Positions 29,100 through 38,633 of a stretch of 64,000 nt of DNA are shown here, piece by piece. Within the stretch, counting starts at the first letter, position 1. Each line of letters opens with the position of its first letter. A program made the translations under genes and the position numbers. Location of the stretch: the NCBI RefSeq assembly GCF_014651935.1, contig NZ_BMXV01000001.1, positions 310,001 through 374,000 on the forward strand. The letters run 5' to 3'. Origin of the DNA: Marinobacter zhanjiangensis (GTDB lineage Bacteria > Pseudomonadota > Gammaproteobacteria > Pseudomonadales > Oleiphilaceae). Below the pieces are notes generated by a model. It made no database searches and had not been told where the DNA came from. It saw only the letters and a program-made list of their open reading frames with translations.

Positions 29100-29531
29100 T
29101 CAGTCGGCCGCGGCAAAGCGCCCCACATCAATACCGGCACCCACCCGGGCCAGTTCCGCCAGGATAGATGTGCGGGTAACGATACCCACCAGACGGCCAT
29201 GATCCTCAACCGGATAGACCTTGGGCCTGCCGTGCCCGAGGTTCTGGGCCAGGTCTACCACGGACATCTCCGGGCTGATGGTCACCGGCTCGGCCTTCAT
29301 TACGTCGTCTACCGAGGGCTCGCCCTCGCCGTGATAGTTGCTGACCAGCAGCGCGTGGATGCAGTCCTGCTCCGACACAAACCCCACCACTTTGCGGCCA
29401 TTATCCACGACCGGAAGCCCGGTGACATGGTTCTGGAGCAAATGTTTCACGACAGCCGGCAGGGGGGTACCCAGCCTGACCGGTTCTATATGGTTCCACA
29501 TGATGTCCGACGCTTTCAGTGAGCGCATCAT
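29100..29531 (-). CDS. CBS-pair domain protein
   Basis: A 143-residue protein made of two CBS motifs: ASDIMWNHIEPVRLGTPLPAVVKHLL ... GLPVVDNGRKVVGFVSEQDCIHAL and VDDVMKAEPVTISPEMSVVDLAQNL ... YPVEDHGRLVGIVTRTSILAEL. Such pairs bind adenine nucleotides and act as energy sensors, usually on an unknown partner. No catalytic domain is attached and the context gives no clear target. The region 29532-29782 between it and the divergent symporter gene holds no gene that I can see. Confidence 0.9.
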   Translation of the reverse strand: MMRSLKASDIMWNHIEPVRLGTPLPAVVKHLLQNHVTGLPVVDNGRKVVGFVSEQDCIHALLVSNYHGEGEPSVDDVMKAEPVTISPEMSVVDLAQNLGHGRPKVYPVEDHGRLVGIVTRTSILAELARVGAGIDVGRFAAAD

Positions 29532-29782
29532 GAACGTCCTCCTGTTCGTTTTCGTCCCGTTACGGTTTCAACAAAAAACTGCCGCATACGCCCCTACCTT
29601 AGGCAAGAACCCGCGAAAACGAAATGTCATTAACTCACCTGAATGTGTCCGATTACCCAACTTGCTGATTTGAAACATTTACATCCGGTAACCAGTGACT
29701 AAACTGCAACTGGATTCCCCATTACCTTATCGCCCCCCTGCCGCGGCCCCTGTCGCCCGGGGGAATTGCAACGGAGCACACC

Positions 29783-31141
29783 ATGGAAGCAATCAGCAAC
29801 GCTGTGTCATTTATCAATGGACTGGTCTGGGGCCCGCCCATGCTGGTCCTGATCCTGGGCGTGGGCCTGTTCCTGAGCCTGGGCCTGAAACTGATGCCAA
29901 TCCTCCGCCTGGGGGAAGGCTTCCGGCTGATGTGGAAAGGCCGTACCGGCGGTGACGCGGAATCGGAGGGTGAAATCCCACCCTTCCAGGCGCTGATGAC
30001 CGCCCTCTCCGCCACCATCGGCACCGGTAACATTGCCGGTGTCGCCACCGCCGTCTTCCTGGGCGGTCCCGGGGCCCTGTTCTGGATGTGGCTGACGGCC
30101 CTGGTGGGCATGGCCACCAAGTATTCCGAGGCGGTACTGGCGGTGAAATTCCGCGAGGTGGATGAACGGGGCGCTCATGTGGGCGGCCCCATGTACTACA
30201 TCCGCAACGGCCTGGGCAAGAACTGGGCCTGGCTGGGCGTGCTCTTTGCCATCTTTGCCGCCATCGCCGGCTTCGGCATTGGCAATACCGTGCAGGCCAA
30301 CTCGGTGGCGGACGTATTGCAGACCAACTTTGCCCTGCCTCACTGGCTCACCGGTCTGGTGCTGGCGGCACTGGTGGGTCTGGTGCTGATCGGCGGCATC
30401 CGCCGTATCGGACAGGTAGCCAGCGCCCTGGTACCGCTGATGGCCATTTCCTACGTCATCATCGGCCTGATCGTGCTGGCGGTTCATGCCGCCGAACTGC
30501 CTGCCGCTTTCGCCATGGTGTTCAGCGATGCCTTTACCGGTACCGCCGCCGAGGGTGGTTTTGCCGGCGCCGCCGTATGGGCCGCCATCCGCTTCGGTGT
30601 TGCCCGCGGCATCTTCTCCAACGAGGCCGGCCTGGGCTCGGCCCCCATCGCCCATGCCGCCGCGCAGACCCGAAACCCCATCAACCAGGGCATGGTGGCC
30701 ATGCTGGGCACCTTCATTGACACCATCATCGTGTGCACCATCACCGGCATGGTAATCATATCTACCGGCGCCTGGAGCAGCGGCGAATCCGGGGCGGCAC
30801 TCACCGCCGACGCCTTTGCCCTGGGCTTCCCCGGTGGCAACTACGTGGTGGCCATCTCACTGGCGATCTTCGCCTTCACCACCATCCTGGGCTGGTCCTT
30901 CTACGGTGAGCGCAGCGTCGAATTCCTGTTCGGCGTCAAGGCCATCGTGCCCTACCGGGTACTGTGGATTATCGCCATTCCCATCGGCGCAACCCTCAAC
31001 CTGGGCTTCGTCTGGCTGCTGGCGGACACCCTCAATGCAATGATGGCACTGCCCAACCTGGTGGCCCTGATCCTGCTCAGCCCGGTGGTGTTCCGCCTGA
31101 CCAGAGAGCACTTCGAGAACGAGCGCCGTGTCGGCAGCTGA
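29783..31141 (+). CDS. Sodium:alanine/glycine symporter (AgcS/AlsT family)
   Basis: A 452-residue polytopic membrane protein with about ten or more hydrophobic segments and the family signature GTGNIAGVATAVFLGGPGALFWMW, as well as GPMYYIRNGLG, SNEAGLGSAPIAHAA and ILGWSFYGERS. It imports alanine or glycine with sodium ions, fitting a marine lifestyle. It diverges from the CBS gene; the next gene encodes a peroxiredoxin about 200 bases downstream. That gap (31142-31340) has no clear terminator. Confidence 0.94.
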   Translation: MEAISNAVSFINGLVWGPPMLVLILGVGLFLSLGLKLMPILRLGEGFRLMWKGRTGGDAESEGEIPPFQALMTALSATIGTGNIAGVATAVFLGGPGALFWMWLTALVGMATKYSEAVLAVKFREVDERGAHVGGPMYYIRNGLGKNWAWLGVLFAIFAAIAGFGIGNTVQANSVADVLQTNFALPHWLTGLVLAALVGLVLIGGIRRIGQVASALVPLMAISYVIIGLIVLAVHAAELPAAFAMVFSDAFTGTAAEGGFAGAAVWAAIRFGVARGIFSNEAGLGSAPIAHAAAQTRNPINQGMVAMLGTFIDTIIVCTITGMVIISTGAWSSGESGAALTADAFALGFPGGNYVVAISLAIFAFTTILGWSFYGERSVEFLFGVKAIVPYRVLWIIAIPIGATLNLGFVWLLADTLNAMMALPNLVALILLSPVVFRLTREHFENERRVGS

Positions 31142-31340
31142 CTATGAACATGACCAAAAAATATAAAACCGGTACGGCCATACCCTTGTTGAATGGCTGC
31201 ACCGGTCCCATAAATAACCAACAAACAACGGAGTTTCCGGCACCCGGTCGCTAACGGTGGGCCGGAAGATCCACACACTGCCAACACGATGGGCCATGCA
31301 GAGGCCTGCAGGTCGCAGTATCAATAACGGAGGAAAAGCT

Positions 31341-31994
31341 ATGAGTTTACGTCTAGGCGACACCGCACCCGACTTCGAACAGGACAGCAGTGAAGGCACC
31401 ATCCGCTTTCACGAGTGGCTGGGTGACGGCTGGGGCATTCTGTTCTCCCACCCGGCCGACTTCACGCCAGTGTGCACCACCGAGCTGGGCCTGACCGCCA
31501 AGCTGAAGGACGAATTTGCCAAGCGCAACGTCAAGGCCATCGCTCTGAGCGTGGACCCGGTGGACTCCCACAAGGAGTGGATCAACGACATCAACGAAAC
31601 CCAGGGCTGCGAAGTGAATTTCCCGATCATCGCGGACCAGGATCGCACCGTGTCCGAGAAGTACGACATGATCCATCCCAATGCCGATAGCAGCCTGACG
31701 GTCCGCTCCCTGTTCGTGATTGATCCGAACAAGAAGATCCGCCTGATCATCACCTACCCGGCCAGCACCGGCCGCAACTTCAACGAAGTTCTGCGGGTAG
31801 TGGATTCCCTGCAAATGACTGACGAGCACAAGGTCGCCACCCCGGGCAACTGGGAGCGGGGCGAAGATGTGGTTATCGTGCCCTCACTGCAGGACGAGGA
31901 CGAGATCAAGGAACGCTTCCCGAAAGGCTACAAGGCCGTGAAGTCCTACCTGCGCATGACACCGGACCCCAGATCAAACTGGTCCGGCGAGTAA
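31341..31994 (+). CDS. 1-Cys peroxiredoxin (Prx6 type)
   Basis: A 217-residue protein. Peroxidatic Cys C45 lies in HPADFTPVCTTEL, and the C-terminal extension typical of Prx6 (GNWERGEDVVIVPSL; FPKGYKAVKSYLRMTPDP) is present. No resolving Cys stands at the 2-Cys C-terminal position, so recycling would need an external thiol. It reduces hydroperoxides in the cytosol. ATG 31341 is preceded by GGAGG at 31329-31333; the open frame upstream lacks similarity. It is followed by a strong terminator. Confidence 0.94.
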   Translation: MSLRLGDTAPDFEQDSSEGTIRFHEWLGDGWGILFSHPADFTPVCTTELGLTAKLKDEFAKRNVKAIALSVDPVDSHKEWINDINETQGCEVNFPIIADQDRTVSEKYDMIHPNADSSLTVRSLFVIDPNKKIRLIITYPASTGRNFNEVLRVVDSLQMTDEHKVATPGNWERGEDVVIVPSLQDEDEIKERFPKGYKAVKSYLRMTPDPRSNWSGE

Positions 31995-32010
31995 TAAGCC
32001 AACGGCGCAC

Positions 32011-32046
32011 AAAAAAGCCGGCCAGGGAAACCTGGCCGGCTTTTTT
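32011..32046 (+). terminator. Intrinsic terminator after the peroxiredoxin gene (bidirectional)
   Basis: A perfect 10-bp stem GCCGGCCAGG / CCTGGCCGGC (32017-32026, 32031-32040) with a GAAA tetraloop is flanked by an A6 tract on the left and a T6 tract on the right. It can therefore end both the peroxiredoxin transcript (+) and the met transcript (-). Confidence 0.96.
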
Positions 32047-32086
32047 ACGGTTCCGACTCAGGGGAGCCGGGAGACATCCACCGACA

Positions 32087-32869
32087 TCAGAACGCCGGCA
32101 CAACCGCCCCTTCATACTGCGTGTTAATGAACTCGCGCACGTCCTCTGACGTCAGCGCGTCAGCCAGCTTCTGCATGGCTTCGGAGTCCTTGTTATCAGG
32201 ACGAGCCACCAGGATGTTCACGTAGGGAGAGTTCTCACCCTCGATCACCAGCGCGTCTTCCGCCGGGTTCAGACCCGCTTCCAGCGCATAGTTGGTATTG
32301 ATCAGCGCCAGATCCACCTGGTTCAGGATACGGGGCAGGGTTGCGGCTTCCAGTTCCTTGAAGTCCAGGTTCTTCGGGTTCTCGGCAATATCCCGCGGAG
32401 TCGCAGTGATCTTGCTCTCATCCTTCAGCTTGATCACACCAGCGTCCTGCAGCAGCAGAAGCGCACGACCGCCGTTAGTCGGGTCATTGGGGATGGCTAC
32501 AGTGGCGCCTTCTTCCAGCGCATCCAAAGAATCCACTTTCTGCGAATAGGCACCGAACGGCTCCACATGCACGCCGGTCACGGTCACCAGATCGGTACCC
32601 CGACCATCATTGAACTCGTCCAGGTATGGCTGGTGCTGGAAGAAGTTGGCGTCCATCCGCTCCTGATCCACCTGAATGTTGGGCTGGACGTAGTCAGTGA
32701 ACACCTTCACCTGCAGATCCACACCCTGTTCCTTCAGGCTTGGCTTAACAAATTCCAGAATTTCTGCGTGGGGCACAGCCGTGGCCGCTACCGACAGGGT
32801 TTCTTCCGCCTGTGCGCCGGAAAAGGCCGCGAATGCGGTCAGGCCAATCAGGGTTTTCTTCAGATTCAT
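32087..32869 (-). CDS. metQ: Methionine ABC transporter substrate-binding protein
   Basis: A 260-residue NlpA/MetQ-family protein with a signal peptide (MNLKKTLIGLTAFAAFSGAQA, cut after AQA) and family blocks VAATAVPHAEILEFV, MDANFFQHQPYLDEFN, AIPNDPTNGGRALLLLQ and INTNYALEAGL. It binds D- or L-methionine in the periplasm for MetI/MetN. Most family members are lipoproteins; here no cysteine stands near the cleavage site, so it appears to be free in the periplasm. It is the last gene of metN-metI-metQ and is separated from metI by about 200 bases containing a long palindrome. Confidence 0.93.
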   Translation of the reverse strand: MNLKKTLIGLTAFAAFSGAQAEETLSVAATAVPHAEILEFVKPSLKEQGVDLQVKVFTDYVQPNIQVDQERMDANFFQHQPYLDEFNDGRGTDLVTVTGVHVEPFGAYSQKVDSLDALEEGATVAIPNDPTNGGRALLLLQDAGVIKLKDESKITATPRDIAENPKNLDFKELEAATLPRILNQVDLALINTNYALEAGLNPAEDALVIEGENSPYVNILVARPDNKDSEAMQKLADALTSEDVREFINTQYEGAVVPAF

Positions 32870-32935
32870 AACACTACCTCCAGATGATACTCAATAATAA
32901 GGTGTGGCCAAGCAGGCACGAAAACTGTCCGGGGC

Positions 32936-33046
32936 GCCCGGTTCGGGGGCCTTTTTCCGGACCGTCGAGCGCCAGGGACGGCGCTCGTCGAGCCCTACAG
33001 GGATGTACTTGCCGGGCGTGTCCGGAAAAAGGCCACCGAACCGGGC
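32936..33046 (-). repeat. Operon-internal long palindrome (variable-arm family 1, copy 1), metI-metQ gap
   Basis: The outer arms (32936-32961 and 33021-33046) pair over 26 bases with one mismatch. An inner stem CGAGCGCC / GGCGCTCG (32966-32973, 32980-32987) closes a six-base loop read as GTCCCT on the operon strand. Read on that strand, the core GGACAC...TAC-TCC-TGTAGG...CTCG-CGA...GTCCCT...TCGACGGTCC aligns with the element at 52056-52164, while the arms differ. No T run, so termination is not the obvious role. The rest of 32870-33073 shows no gene. Confidence 0.85.
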
Positions 33047-33073
33047 AACCTCCCCCCAAGCCCACAGGCATAT

Positions 33074-33742
33074 CTACTTGCGGCTGAAATACAAAACCAG
33101 CCGGTCGCCCAGCATCTGCAGCAACTGCACAAACACCACCAGAAGAGCCACAGTAATCACCATGACGTCCGTCTGGAACCGTTGATAACCGAAACGTATC
33201 GCCAGATCACCCAGACCGCCACCACCGACAACACCGGACATGGCCGCATAGGACACCAGGGTAATCGCCGTCACCGTAATACCGGCAATTATGCCCGGCA
33301 AAGCCTCCGGCAACAGCGCGCCCAATACGATCTGGCGGACATTGGCGCCCATGGCCTGGGTGGCCTCGATAATGCCCCGGTCCACCTCCCGCAGGGACGT
33401 CTCAACCAGACGGGCAAAGAACGGCGCACCACCGGCCACCAGCGGCGGAATCGCGCCCGCCACCCCCAGTGACGTGCCGATGATCATCACCGTCACCGGA
33501 ATCATCACAATCAGCAGAATGATAAACGGCACCGACCGCAGTACATTCACCACAAACGACAGGATGGCATAGGCCACCGGCTGCTCCAGCAACTGCCGCT
33601 TGCCGGTCAGGAACAGCAACACGCCCGTGGGCAGACCGATCACCACACTGAACAACAGCGACATGCCCACCATTACCAGAGTGTCCCAGCTGGCCCACCC
33701 GATCTCCATCCAGTCCACGTTACCCAGCAGTGATTCCATCAT
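33074..33742 (-). CDS. metI: Methionine ABC transporter permease
   Basis: A 222-residue integral membrane permease with five or so hydrophobic segments and the BPD-transporter EAA loop ([29 protein letters not shown]). The family motif near the start, [27 protein letters not shown], matches MetI. It forms the channel for methionine import with MetN and MetQ. Its ATG overlaps the 3' end of metN by 4 bp. Confidence 0.95.
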   Translation of the reverse strand: MMESLLGNVDWMEIGWASWDTLVMVGMSLLFSVVIGLPTGVLLFLTGKRQLLEQPVAYAILSFVVNVLRSVPFIILLIVMIPVTVMIIGTSLGVAGAIPPLVAGGAPFFARLVETSLREVDRGIIEATQAMGANVRQIVLGALLPEALPGIIAGITVTAITLVSYAAMSGVVGGGGLGDLAIRFGYQRFQTDVMVITVALLVVFVQLLQMLGDRLVLYFSRK

Positions 33743-34746
33743 CGCACCACCTCCACATGGACATCCGCGGCATCAAATTCCGCCATGGCCTTCTCCAGGT
33801 CACCGCCCACCAGGGACAGGGTCAGCTGGCCATAGGGCGTATCCTTGATGTGGTCGATACGGCCGGACAGGATGCTGAAATCCACCCCGGACGCCCGCGC
33901 CACATGCCCCAGCAAGGGCTTGTAAGTGCTCTCGCCCCGAAAGGTCAGCCGCAGGATCCGGCCACTGGCCTGATTGAAGTCCCGCTCCAGCTCCTCCCGG
34001 TCAATATTCTCGCTCTCGAAGACAAAATCCCGGGTGGTGGGATGCTCCGGGTGCAGGAAAACATCCGTTACCGGCCCGCTCTCCACAATCTCGCCACCGT
34101 CCATTACCGCCACCCGGTCGCAGATCCGCCGCACCACATCCATCTCGTGGGTGATCAGCACAATGGTCAGCCCCAGCTCGCGGTTGATCTCCGCCAGCAG
34201 GCGCAGCACCGATTGCGTGGTTTGCGGGTCGAGGGCACTGGTGGCCTCGTCACACAACAGGATGGTGGGCCGGCACGCCAGCGCCCGGGCAACACCCACC
34301 CGCTGCTTCTGGCCACCGGAGAGCTGCGACGGGTACTTGTTGCCCTGGTCGGTCAGACTGACCAGGGCCAGCAACTCCGCCACCCGGGAGCGGATCTCCG
34401 CCTTCGAATAGATCCCCGCCAGCTTCATGGGAAAGGCAATATTGTCCGCCACGGTCCGCGACGACAGCAGATTGAAGTGCTGGAAGATCATGCCCACCTT
34501 GCGCCGGAACGCCCGCAGCTCGGCGGCGTCGTAGTGGGTAACGTTCTCGCCGTCCACCAGCACCCGCCCGCCGGTGGGCCGTTCCAGCAGGTTGATCAGC
34601 CTTACCAGGGTGGATTTGCCGGCACCGGAATGGCCGACAATTCCGAACACCTCGCCGGTGTCGATGGTCAGGTCGGTGGGCTTCAACGCAGGGATCGCCC
34701 GGTCACCCACCTGATAGGATTTCTGAACCTGGTCGAGTTCAATCAC
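33739..34746 (-). CDS. metN: Methionine ABC transporter ATPase with NIL domain
   Basis: A 335-residue ATPase: Walker [11 protein letters not shown] loop [12 protein letters not shown], signature [15 protein letters not shown], Walker [12 protein letters not shown], switch His in LITHEMD, followed by a C-terminal NIL domain (about 255-335) that in E. coli MetN binds methionine and inhibits transport. It powers the MetNIQ importer. It is the first gene of the operon; a TATAAT box lies about 65 bases upstream on the same strand. No MetJ box or SAM riboswitch is evident. Confidence 0.96.
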   Translation of the reverse strand: MIELDQVQKSYQVGDRAIPALKPTDLTIDTGEVFGIVGHSGAGKSTLVRLINLLERPTGGRVLVDGENVTHYDAAELRAFRRKVGMIFQHFNLLSSRTVADNIAFPMKLAGIYSKAEIRSRVAELLALVSLTDQGNKYPSQLSGGQKQRVGVARALACRPTILLCDEATSALDPQTTQSVLRLLAEINRELGLTIVLITHEMDVVRRICDRVAVMDGGEIVESGPVTDVFLHPEHPTTRDFVFESENIDREELERDFNQASGRILRLTFRGESTYKPLLGHVARASGVDFSILSGRIDHIKDTPYGQLTLSLVGGDLEKAMAEFDAADVHVEVVR

Positions 34747-34808
34747 AAGTCACGAACCTTCCTGAGGTGCTGGCCGACACCTTGTGGGCACGGCACGAAA
34801 AGCCGCTG

Positions 34809-34814
34809 ATTATA
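34809..34814 (-). promoter_or_regulatory. Candidate -10 box for the metNIQ operon
   Basis: A consensus TATAAT on the minus strand, about 63 bases upstream of the metN start. The -35 region at 17 bases distance reads TTCGGG, which is poor, so the promoter is only a candidate. Confidence 0.4.
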
Positions 34815-34945
34815 ACGCAATCACCTGGCAAACCCGAATGTTGGATTTTGTATCCGTTGGTATCACGGGCCGGGGCGATGCCGGCAAGGTGTAGTATGCT
34901 TATCTGGTTTACAAGTACACTTATTATCCAGAGGCACCGCATACC

Positions 34946-36367
34946 GTGAGCGACCCGACATCCCCAGAGACAAGGATGACCTCCACCCAGGCATGGGTCT
35001 CCTACCTCAGCCGTGTCGAGCTTCCCGTGCTGGCCAATACGCTGAAACGGATCAACGAGCTCACAGACAGTGACAGCAGCACCGTCAACCAGCTGGCTGA
35101 AGTGATCATCAACGATGCCCAGCTCACCTCCCAGGTGCTACGGCTGTCCAACACCGTGTTCTACAACCAGACCCGGGTACAGGTCAGCACCGTCAGCCGT
35201 GCCATCACCCTGATCGGATTCGACTCGGTAAAGTCCATGGCGATCTCCTCGCTGATCGTGGACTCGCTGCTCAAGCGCTCCTCTCGCCCGCACCTGCTCA
35301 AGTGCCTGGCCCGGGCCATTCATGCGGCGGTGCAGGCCCGCAACCTGCTGCCCAGGCGCAATGACCAGGCCCAGGAGGAAGTATTCATCGGCGCGCTGCT
35401 GATGAACATCGGCGAGCTGACATTCTGGGCCTGTGACACCGAACAGGCCAGTGAGCTCGAACAGGCTCTCAGGGCCGGCAAGCCCGACGTGGAAGCGCAA
35501 AAGGCCGTACTTCACACCACCTTCCCGGAAATTACCCGCGGGCTGGCGGAAGCCTGGGCCCTTGGCCCCTTCATTCGTGACGTGGTGTCATCCAGTCGCG
35601 CCAACTCCAATGCCAGCCGGCTGGCCCGGCATGCGGTGACCATGGCGGAGCTGGCCGAGGATGGCTGGCGCACGCCGGAGATGGACCGCATGATGGAGAC
35701 CCTGGGGAGCGAGCTGGACGAGCCCCCTGCCGTCATCCGCGACCGGGTCAGGCTGAATGCGGGCGAAGCTGGCGAAGTTGCCGTGTCCCTGGGCATTCCC
35801 CAGGTTCAGTCGCTGATGCCTGATGGTACCGGCGATATCGAAACGCCACCGCCACCGGACATCGATGCCGACCTGCAACTGCGAATCCTCAGGGAACTGG
35901 CCCAGAGCCTGACGGAAAAACCGGACCTGAATACCGTCTTCCAACTGGTGATGGAAGGTATCCAGCGGGGCATTGGCCTCAAGCGGGTGGCCCTGCTGAT
36001 GTCTGACCGGGAAGGTCGCTACCTGATCCTGCGCAAGGGGGCAGGCCCGCAGACCGATAGCTGGCGCAACCATTTCATGGTGCCACGCAATGGCAGCGGA
36101 CCCCTGGGGGCACTTCTGCCCCGGGACACCTGCACCGTCTACCAGCCACGCAAACCGACTCCGGAACAGGACTTTGACCCCTGGCTTGGCAGGGTACCCG
36201 CCCTGATCGGGCCGCTGGTGACCAATGGCCGGATGTTGGGTATGTTCTACGCGGATTTCGGCGCCAACGGCAATGAGCCCGGCGAGGAACACCTGCAGGC
36301 GTTCAGCCACTTCCTGCAGCATGCCCAGCTCTGCCTGACACTGATGGCCGGCCGCCCGGGTCAGTAG
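34946..36367 (+). CDS. HDOD-GAF domain signalling protein
   Basis: A 473-residue protein. Residues about 15-210 form an HDOD domain (VELPVLANTLKRINEL; IINDAQLTSQVLRLSN; VSRAITLIGFDSVKSMAIS), and about 305-470 form a GAF-like domain (LNTVFQLVMEGIQRGIGLKRVALLMSD). HDOD proteins lack phosphohydrolase residues and act as adaptors in signalling, often with c-di-GMP or stress pathways. I use GTG 34946 with AGAGG about 12 bases upstream; ATG 34976 is an alternative that keeps the whole HDOD domain. It diverges from metNIQ and converges on an unknown gene. The target is unknown. Confidence 0.88.
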   Translation: MSDPTSPETRMTSTQAWVSYLSRVELPVLANTLKRINELTDSDSSTVNQLAEVIINDAQLTSQVLRLSNTVFYNQTRVQVSTVSRAITLIGFDSVKSMAISSLIVDSLLKRSSRPHLLKCLARAIHAAVQARNLLPRRNDQAQEEVFIGALLMNIGELTFWACDTEQASELEQALRAGKPDVEAQKAVLHTTFPEITRGLAEAWALGPFIRDVVSSSRANSNASRLARHAVTMAELAEDGWRTPEMDRMMETLGSELDEPPAVIRDRVRLNAGEAGEVAVSLGIPQVQSLMPDGTGDIETPPPPDIDADLQLRILRELAQSLTEKPDLNTVFQLVMEGIQRGIGLKRVALLMSDREGRYLILRKGAGPQTDSWRNHFMVPRNGSGPLGALLPRDTCTVYQPRKPTPEQDFDPWLGRVPALIGPLVTNGRMLGMFYADFGANGNEPGEEHLQAFSHFLQHAQLCLTLMAGRPGQ

Positions 36368-36388
36368 CGCCCGGGTCCTGGCACAGCT

Positions 36389-36976
36389 TCAGTGCAAGGC
36401 CCGCATCTGCCGCGGATAGAGTGCGGCACTGACTTCAGGCTCTTCCAGCAGGTCCGCCATTTCACGGTCCACGGCGGTTTCCTCACCCTCTTCCGGCAAC
36501 GGCTCGAACAGGGTGTTGAGCCAGGCAGTCACCGAGGGTGCCTCTTCCCGTTCGTATTCGTTGGACAGGGCGCCAATGGTCCGGAAGCCCACGATCCGCT
36601 GGTGACGGGGGTCGCGAATCTGTTCGAAACCACGCCAGTAGATACGGTCGCGGGTGTGCAGCTGCACGAACAGCGTATCGATAGGTTCGGGACCATCGTC
36701 CTGCTCCTTCGGCGCTTCCGTCTTTGCATTGCGCTGACGGATGGTGGTCCAGGCCGGATACAGCAGGGCCACGGCGTCTGCTTCAACGTGTTCCCGCGCA
36801 GCACGCAGGATCAGGGCCCACCGGGCCTTGTCGGCATCGGTTTCAAGGGAGTTGATGGGAAGGTCGTAGCTCTGCTCGCTGGAAAGCACGATGGCCATGA
36901 TCGGCGCATCCAGCTCACCCATGGCTTCCGCCTGCGCTACGGACACCAGTTCTTCGATTGCCATCGGTTGGTTCAT
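36389..36976 (-). CDS. Hypothetical protein, unrecognised family
   Basis: A 195-residue soluble, acidic protein starting MNQPMAIEELVSVAQAEAM. There is no signal peptide or membrane segment. It shows a predicted helix-rich start (DKARWALILRAAREHVEADAVALLY), a central stretch with several aromatic residues (LFVQLHTRDRIYWRGFEQIRDPRHQRIVGF) and a Glu-rich C-terminal half. The codon usage looks like its neighbours and the ATG has AGGCGAGT upstream, so it is probably real. I do not recognise a family, and the position, convergent with the HDOD gene, gives no functional clue. Confidence 0.75.
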   Translation of the reverse strand: MNQPMAIEELVSVAQAEAMGELDAPIMAIVLSSEQSYDLPINSLETDADKARWALILRAAREHVEADAVALLYPAWTTIRQRNAKTEAPKEQDDGPEPIDTLFVQLHTRDRIYWRGFEQIRDPRHQRIVGFRTIGALSNEYEREEAPSVTAWLNTLFEPLPEEGEETAVDREMADLLEEPEVSAALYPRQMRALH

Positions 36977-37145
36977 GGTACTCGCCTCCTCGATGCCATC
37001 ATAAAGTGGAAACAGCCTCGACGGCCGGTTCCGGAGAACGGGGCAGCGGTCGCTGCGATCCGTTAATCACAGCATAGCCTGTTACGCCCCCAAAGATAAA
37101 CGTGGTGTTTGCGGCGTCAGATCACAAGTCCGAGCCTGATATTTA

Positions 37146-38633
37146 TCATTCACCGGTGGTTTGCCAGAGCTGCTCGTAACGTCCGTACCAGGGCGCCGCC
37201 TCCTCCAGCTGGGCGGCGAGCTGCAGCAACCGGGCTTCTCCGCCATTTGGCGCGCCGAACTGAACGCCCACCGGCATACCCAGTGGATCCCACCCCAGGG
37301 GCAGCGAGATGGCCGGCGTGCCGGTAAGGTTGGCCAGCTGGGTAAACGGCGTTCGTGCCAGGCTTTCCATGGCGAGCTGGTCAATCATGCCGGTACGATG
37401 CAGCAGCTTGCCGGCACGGGCCTTCACCAGCAGTTTCGACACCACTTTCATGACCGGCGGCAGGTCCAGTTCACCAATGGTGGCCGGGGGCTGGGCGGTG
37501 GTCGGGCTCAGGTAGAGATCGTATTGTCCGAAGTACGCCCCCAGGCTACGGGCAAAGTGATTCCATTGCTGGCGCATGCGGACGTACTCCGGTAACGGAA
37601 AGCTGCGCCCCAGCATCGCCAGCACCCGGCTATCCAGCTCAAAGTCATCCTTGCCGGCCCCCTCCGCCAGGGCCATATCGATAAATGCCGGCACCTCCCC
37701 GAAATAGATACCCAGATAGCACCGGGCCAGGGCTTCTCCGTCCACCGCCGGCGCGGCCTCCTCCACCTCGTGCCCGAGGGACTCCAGCAACCGGGCGGCA
37801 TCCTGCACCGCCGCCACACAGTCCGGGTGCACATCACCGCCATAGGGTGAGCCGGTAATCAGCCCGATTCGCAGTTTGCCCGGTGTCTCGCCGGCCAGAT
37901 CACTCCATGACCGCTGCGGTGACTCGATGCGGAAGGGGTCGCCAGTAACCGGGCCCGCCAGCACGTCCAGCATGGCGGCACAGTCGCGGACGGTGCGGGT
38001 CACCACATGGTTGTCCGCCGCGCCCAGCCAGCTTTCGCCGGTCTGCGGGCCCCAGGAGACCCGGCCGCGGGAGGGCTTGAGCCCCACCAGGCCGTTATAG
38101 GCGGCGGGAATACGAATGGAACCACCGCCGTCGTTGGCACCGGCCACCGGCACTATGCCAGCGGCCACTGCAGCGCCGGAACCGCCGCTGGAGCCGCCTG
38201 GCGTATGGTCTTTACCCAAGGGGTTCCGACTCGGCCCCCACAGGGCCGACTCGGTCACTGCCTTGAGGCCGAATTCCGGTGTCGCCGTGCGGCCCAGGAA
38301 GACCAGTCCGGCGCTACGGGCCCGAGTGACATACGCGGAATCCTGATCCATGATCCGGTGCCGCAACCCCCGGCTGCCCATGCTGCAGGGCTGGCCCGCC
38401 TGTTCCTGCCCCAGGTCCTTGAGCAGCATGGGAACGCCACCCAGGCGCCCGTCAACAGCGCCCTGCTGGCGGGCTTCACTATACTGGGGCAGACAAATGG
38501 CATTGAGGGCAGGGTTCAGGGCTTCAGCACGCCCGATAGCGGCCTCGGTGACTTCTGACCGGGAAACTTCGCCCCGGCGTACCAGATCGGCCAGGCCCGT
38601 GGCGTCGTATTGCAGGTACTCGGAAGGTTTCAT
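37146..38633 (-). CDS. Amidase, amidase-signature family
   Basis: A 495-residue amidase-signature hydrolase. The Ser-cisSer-Lys triad is visible: Lys in GVPMLLKDLG, and the glycine/serine-rich block GGSSGGSGAAVAAGIVPVAG followed by GGGSIRIPAAYNGLVGLKPSRGRVS. The length and the C-terminal block FTQLANLTGTPAISLPLGWDP resemble the stand-alone amidases rather than GatA. It hydrolyses an amide; the substrate is unknown. It diverges from the transglycosylase gene with about 160 bases between them. Confidence 0.92.
   Translation of the reverse strand: MKPSEYLQYDATGLADLVRRGEVSRSEVTEAAIGRAEALNPALNAICLPQYSEARQQGAVDGRLGGVPMLLKDLGQEQAGQPCSMGSRGLRHRIMDQDSAYVTRARSAGLVFLGRTATPEFGLKAVTESALWGPSRNPLGKDHTPGGSSGGSGAAVAAGIVPVAGANDGGGSIRIPAAYNGLVGLKPSRGRVSWGPQTGESWLGAADNHVVTRTVRDCAAMLDVLAGPVTGDPFRIESPQRSWSDLAGETPGKLRIGLITGSPYGGDVHPDCVAAVQDAARLLESLGHEVEEAAPAVDGEALARCYLGIYFGEVPAFIDMALAEGAGKDDFELDSRVLAMLGRSFPLPEYVRMRQQWNHFARSLGAYFGQYDLYLSPTTAQPPATIGELDLPPVMKVVSKLLVKARAGKLLHRTGMIDQLAMESLARTPFTQLANLTGTPAISLPLGWDPLGMPVGVQFGAPNGGEARLLQLAAQLEEAAPWYGRYEQLWQTTGE

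Noticed and set aside
34747..34945. SAM riboswitch or MetJ operator upstream of metN
   Set aside because: No SAM-aptamer helices and no tandem AGACGTCT-like boxes could be seen.
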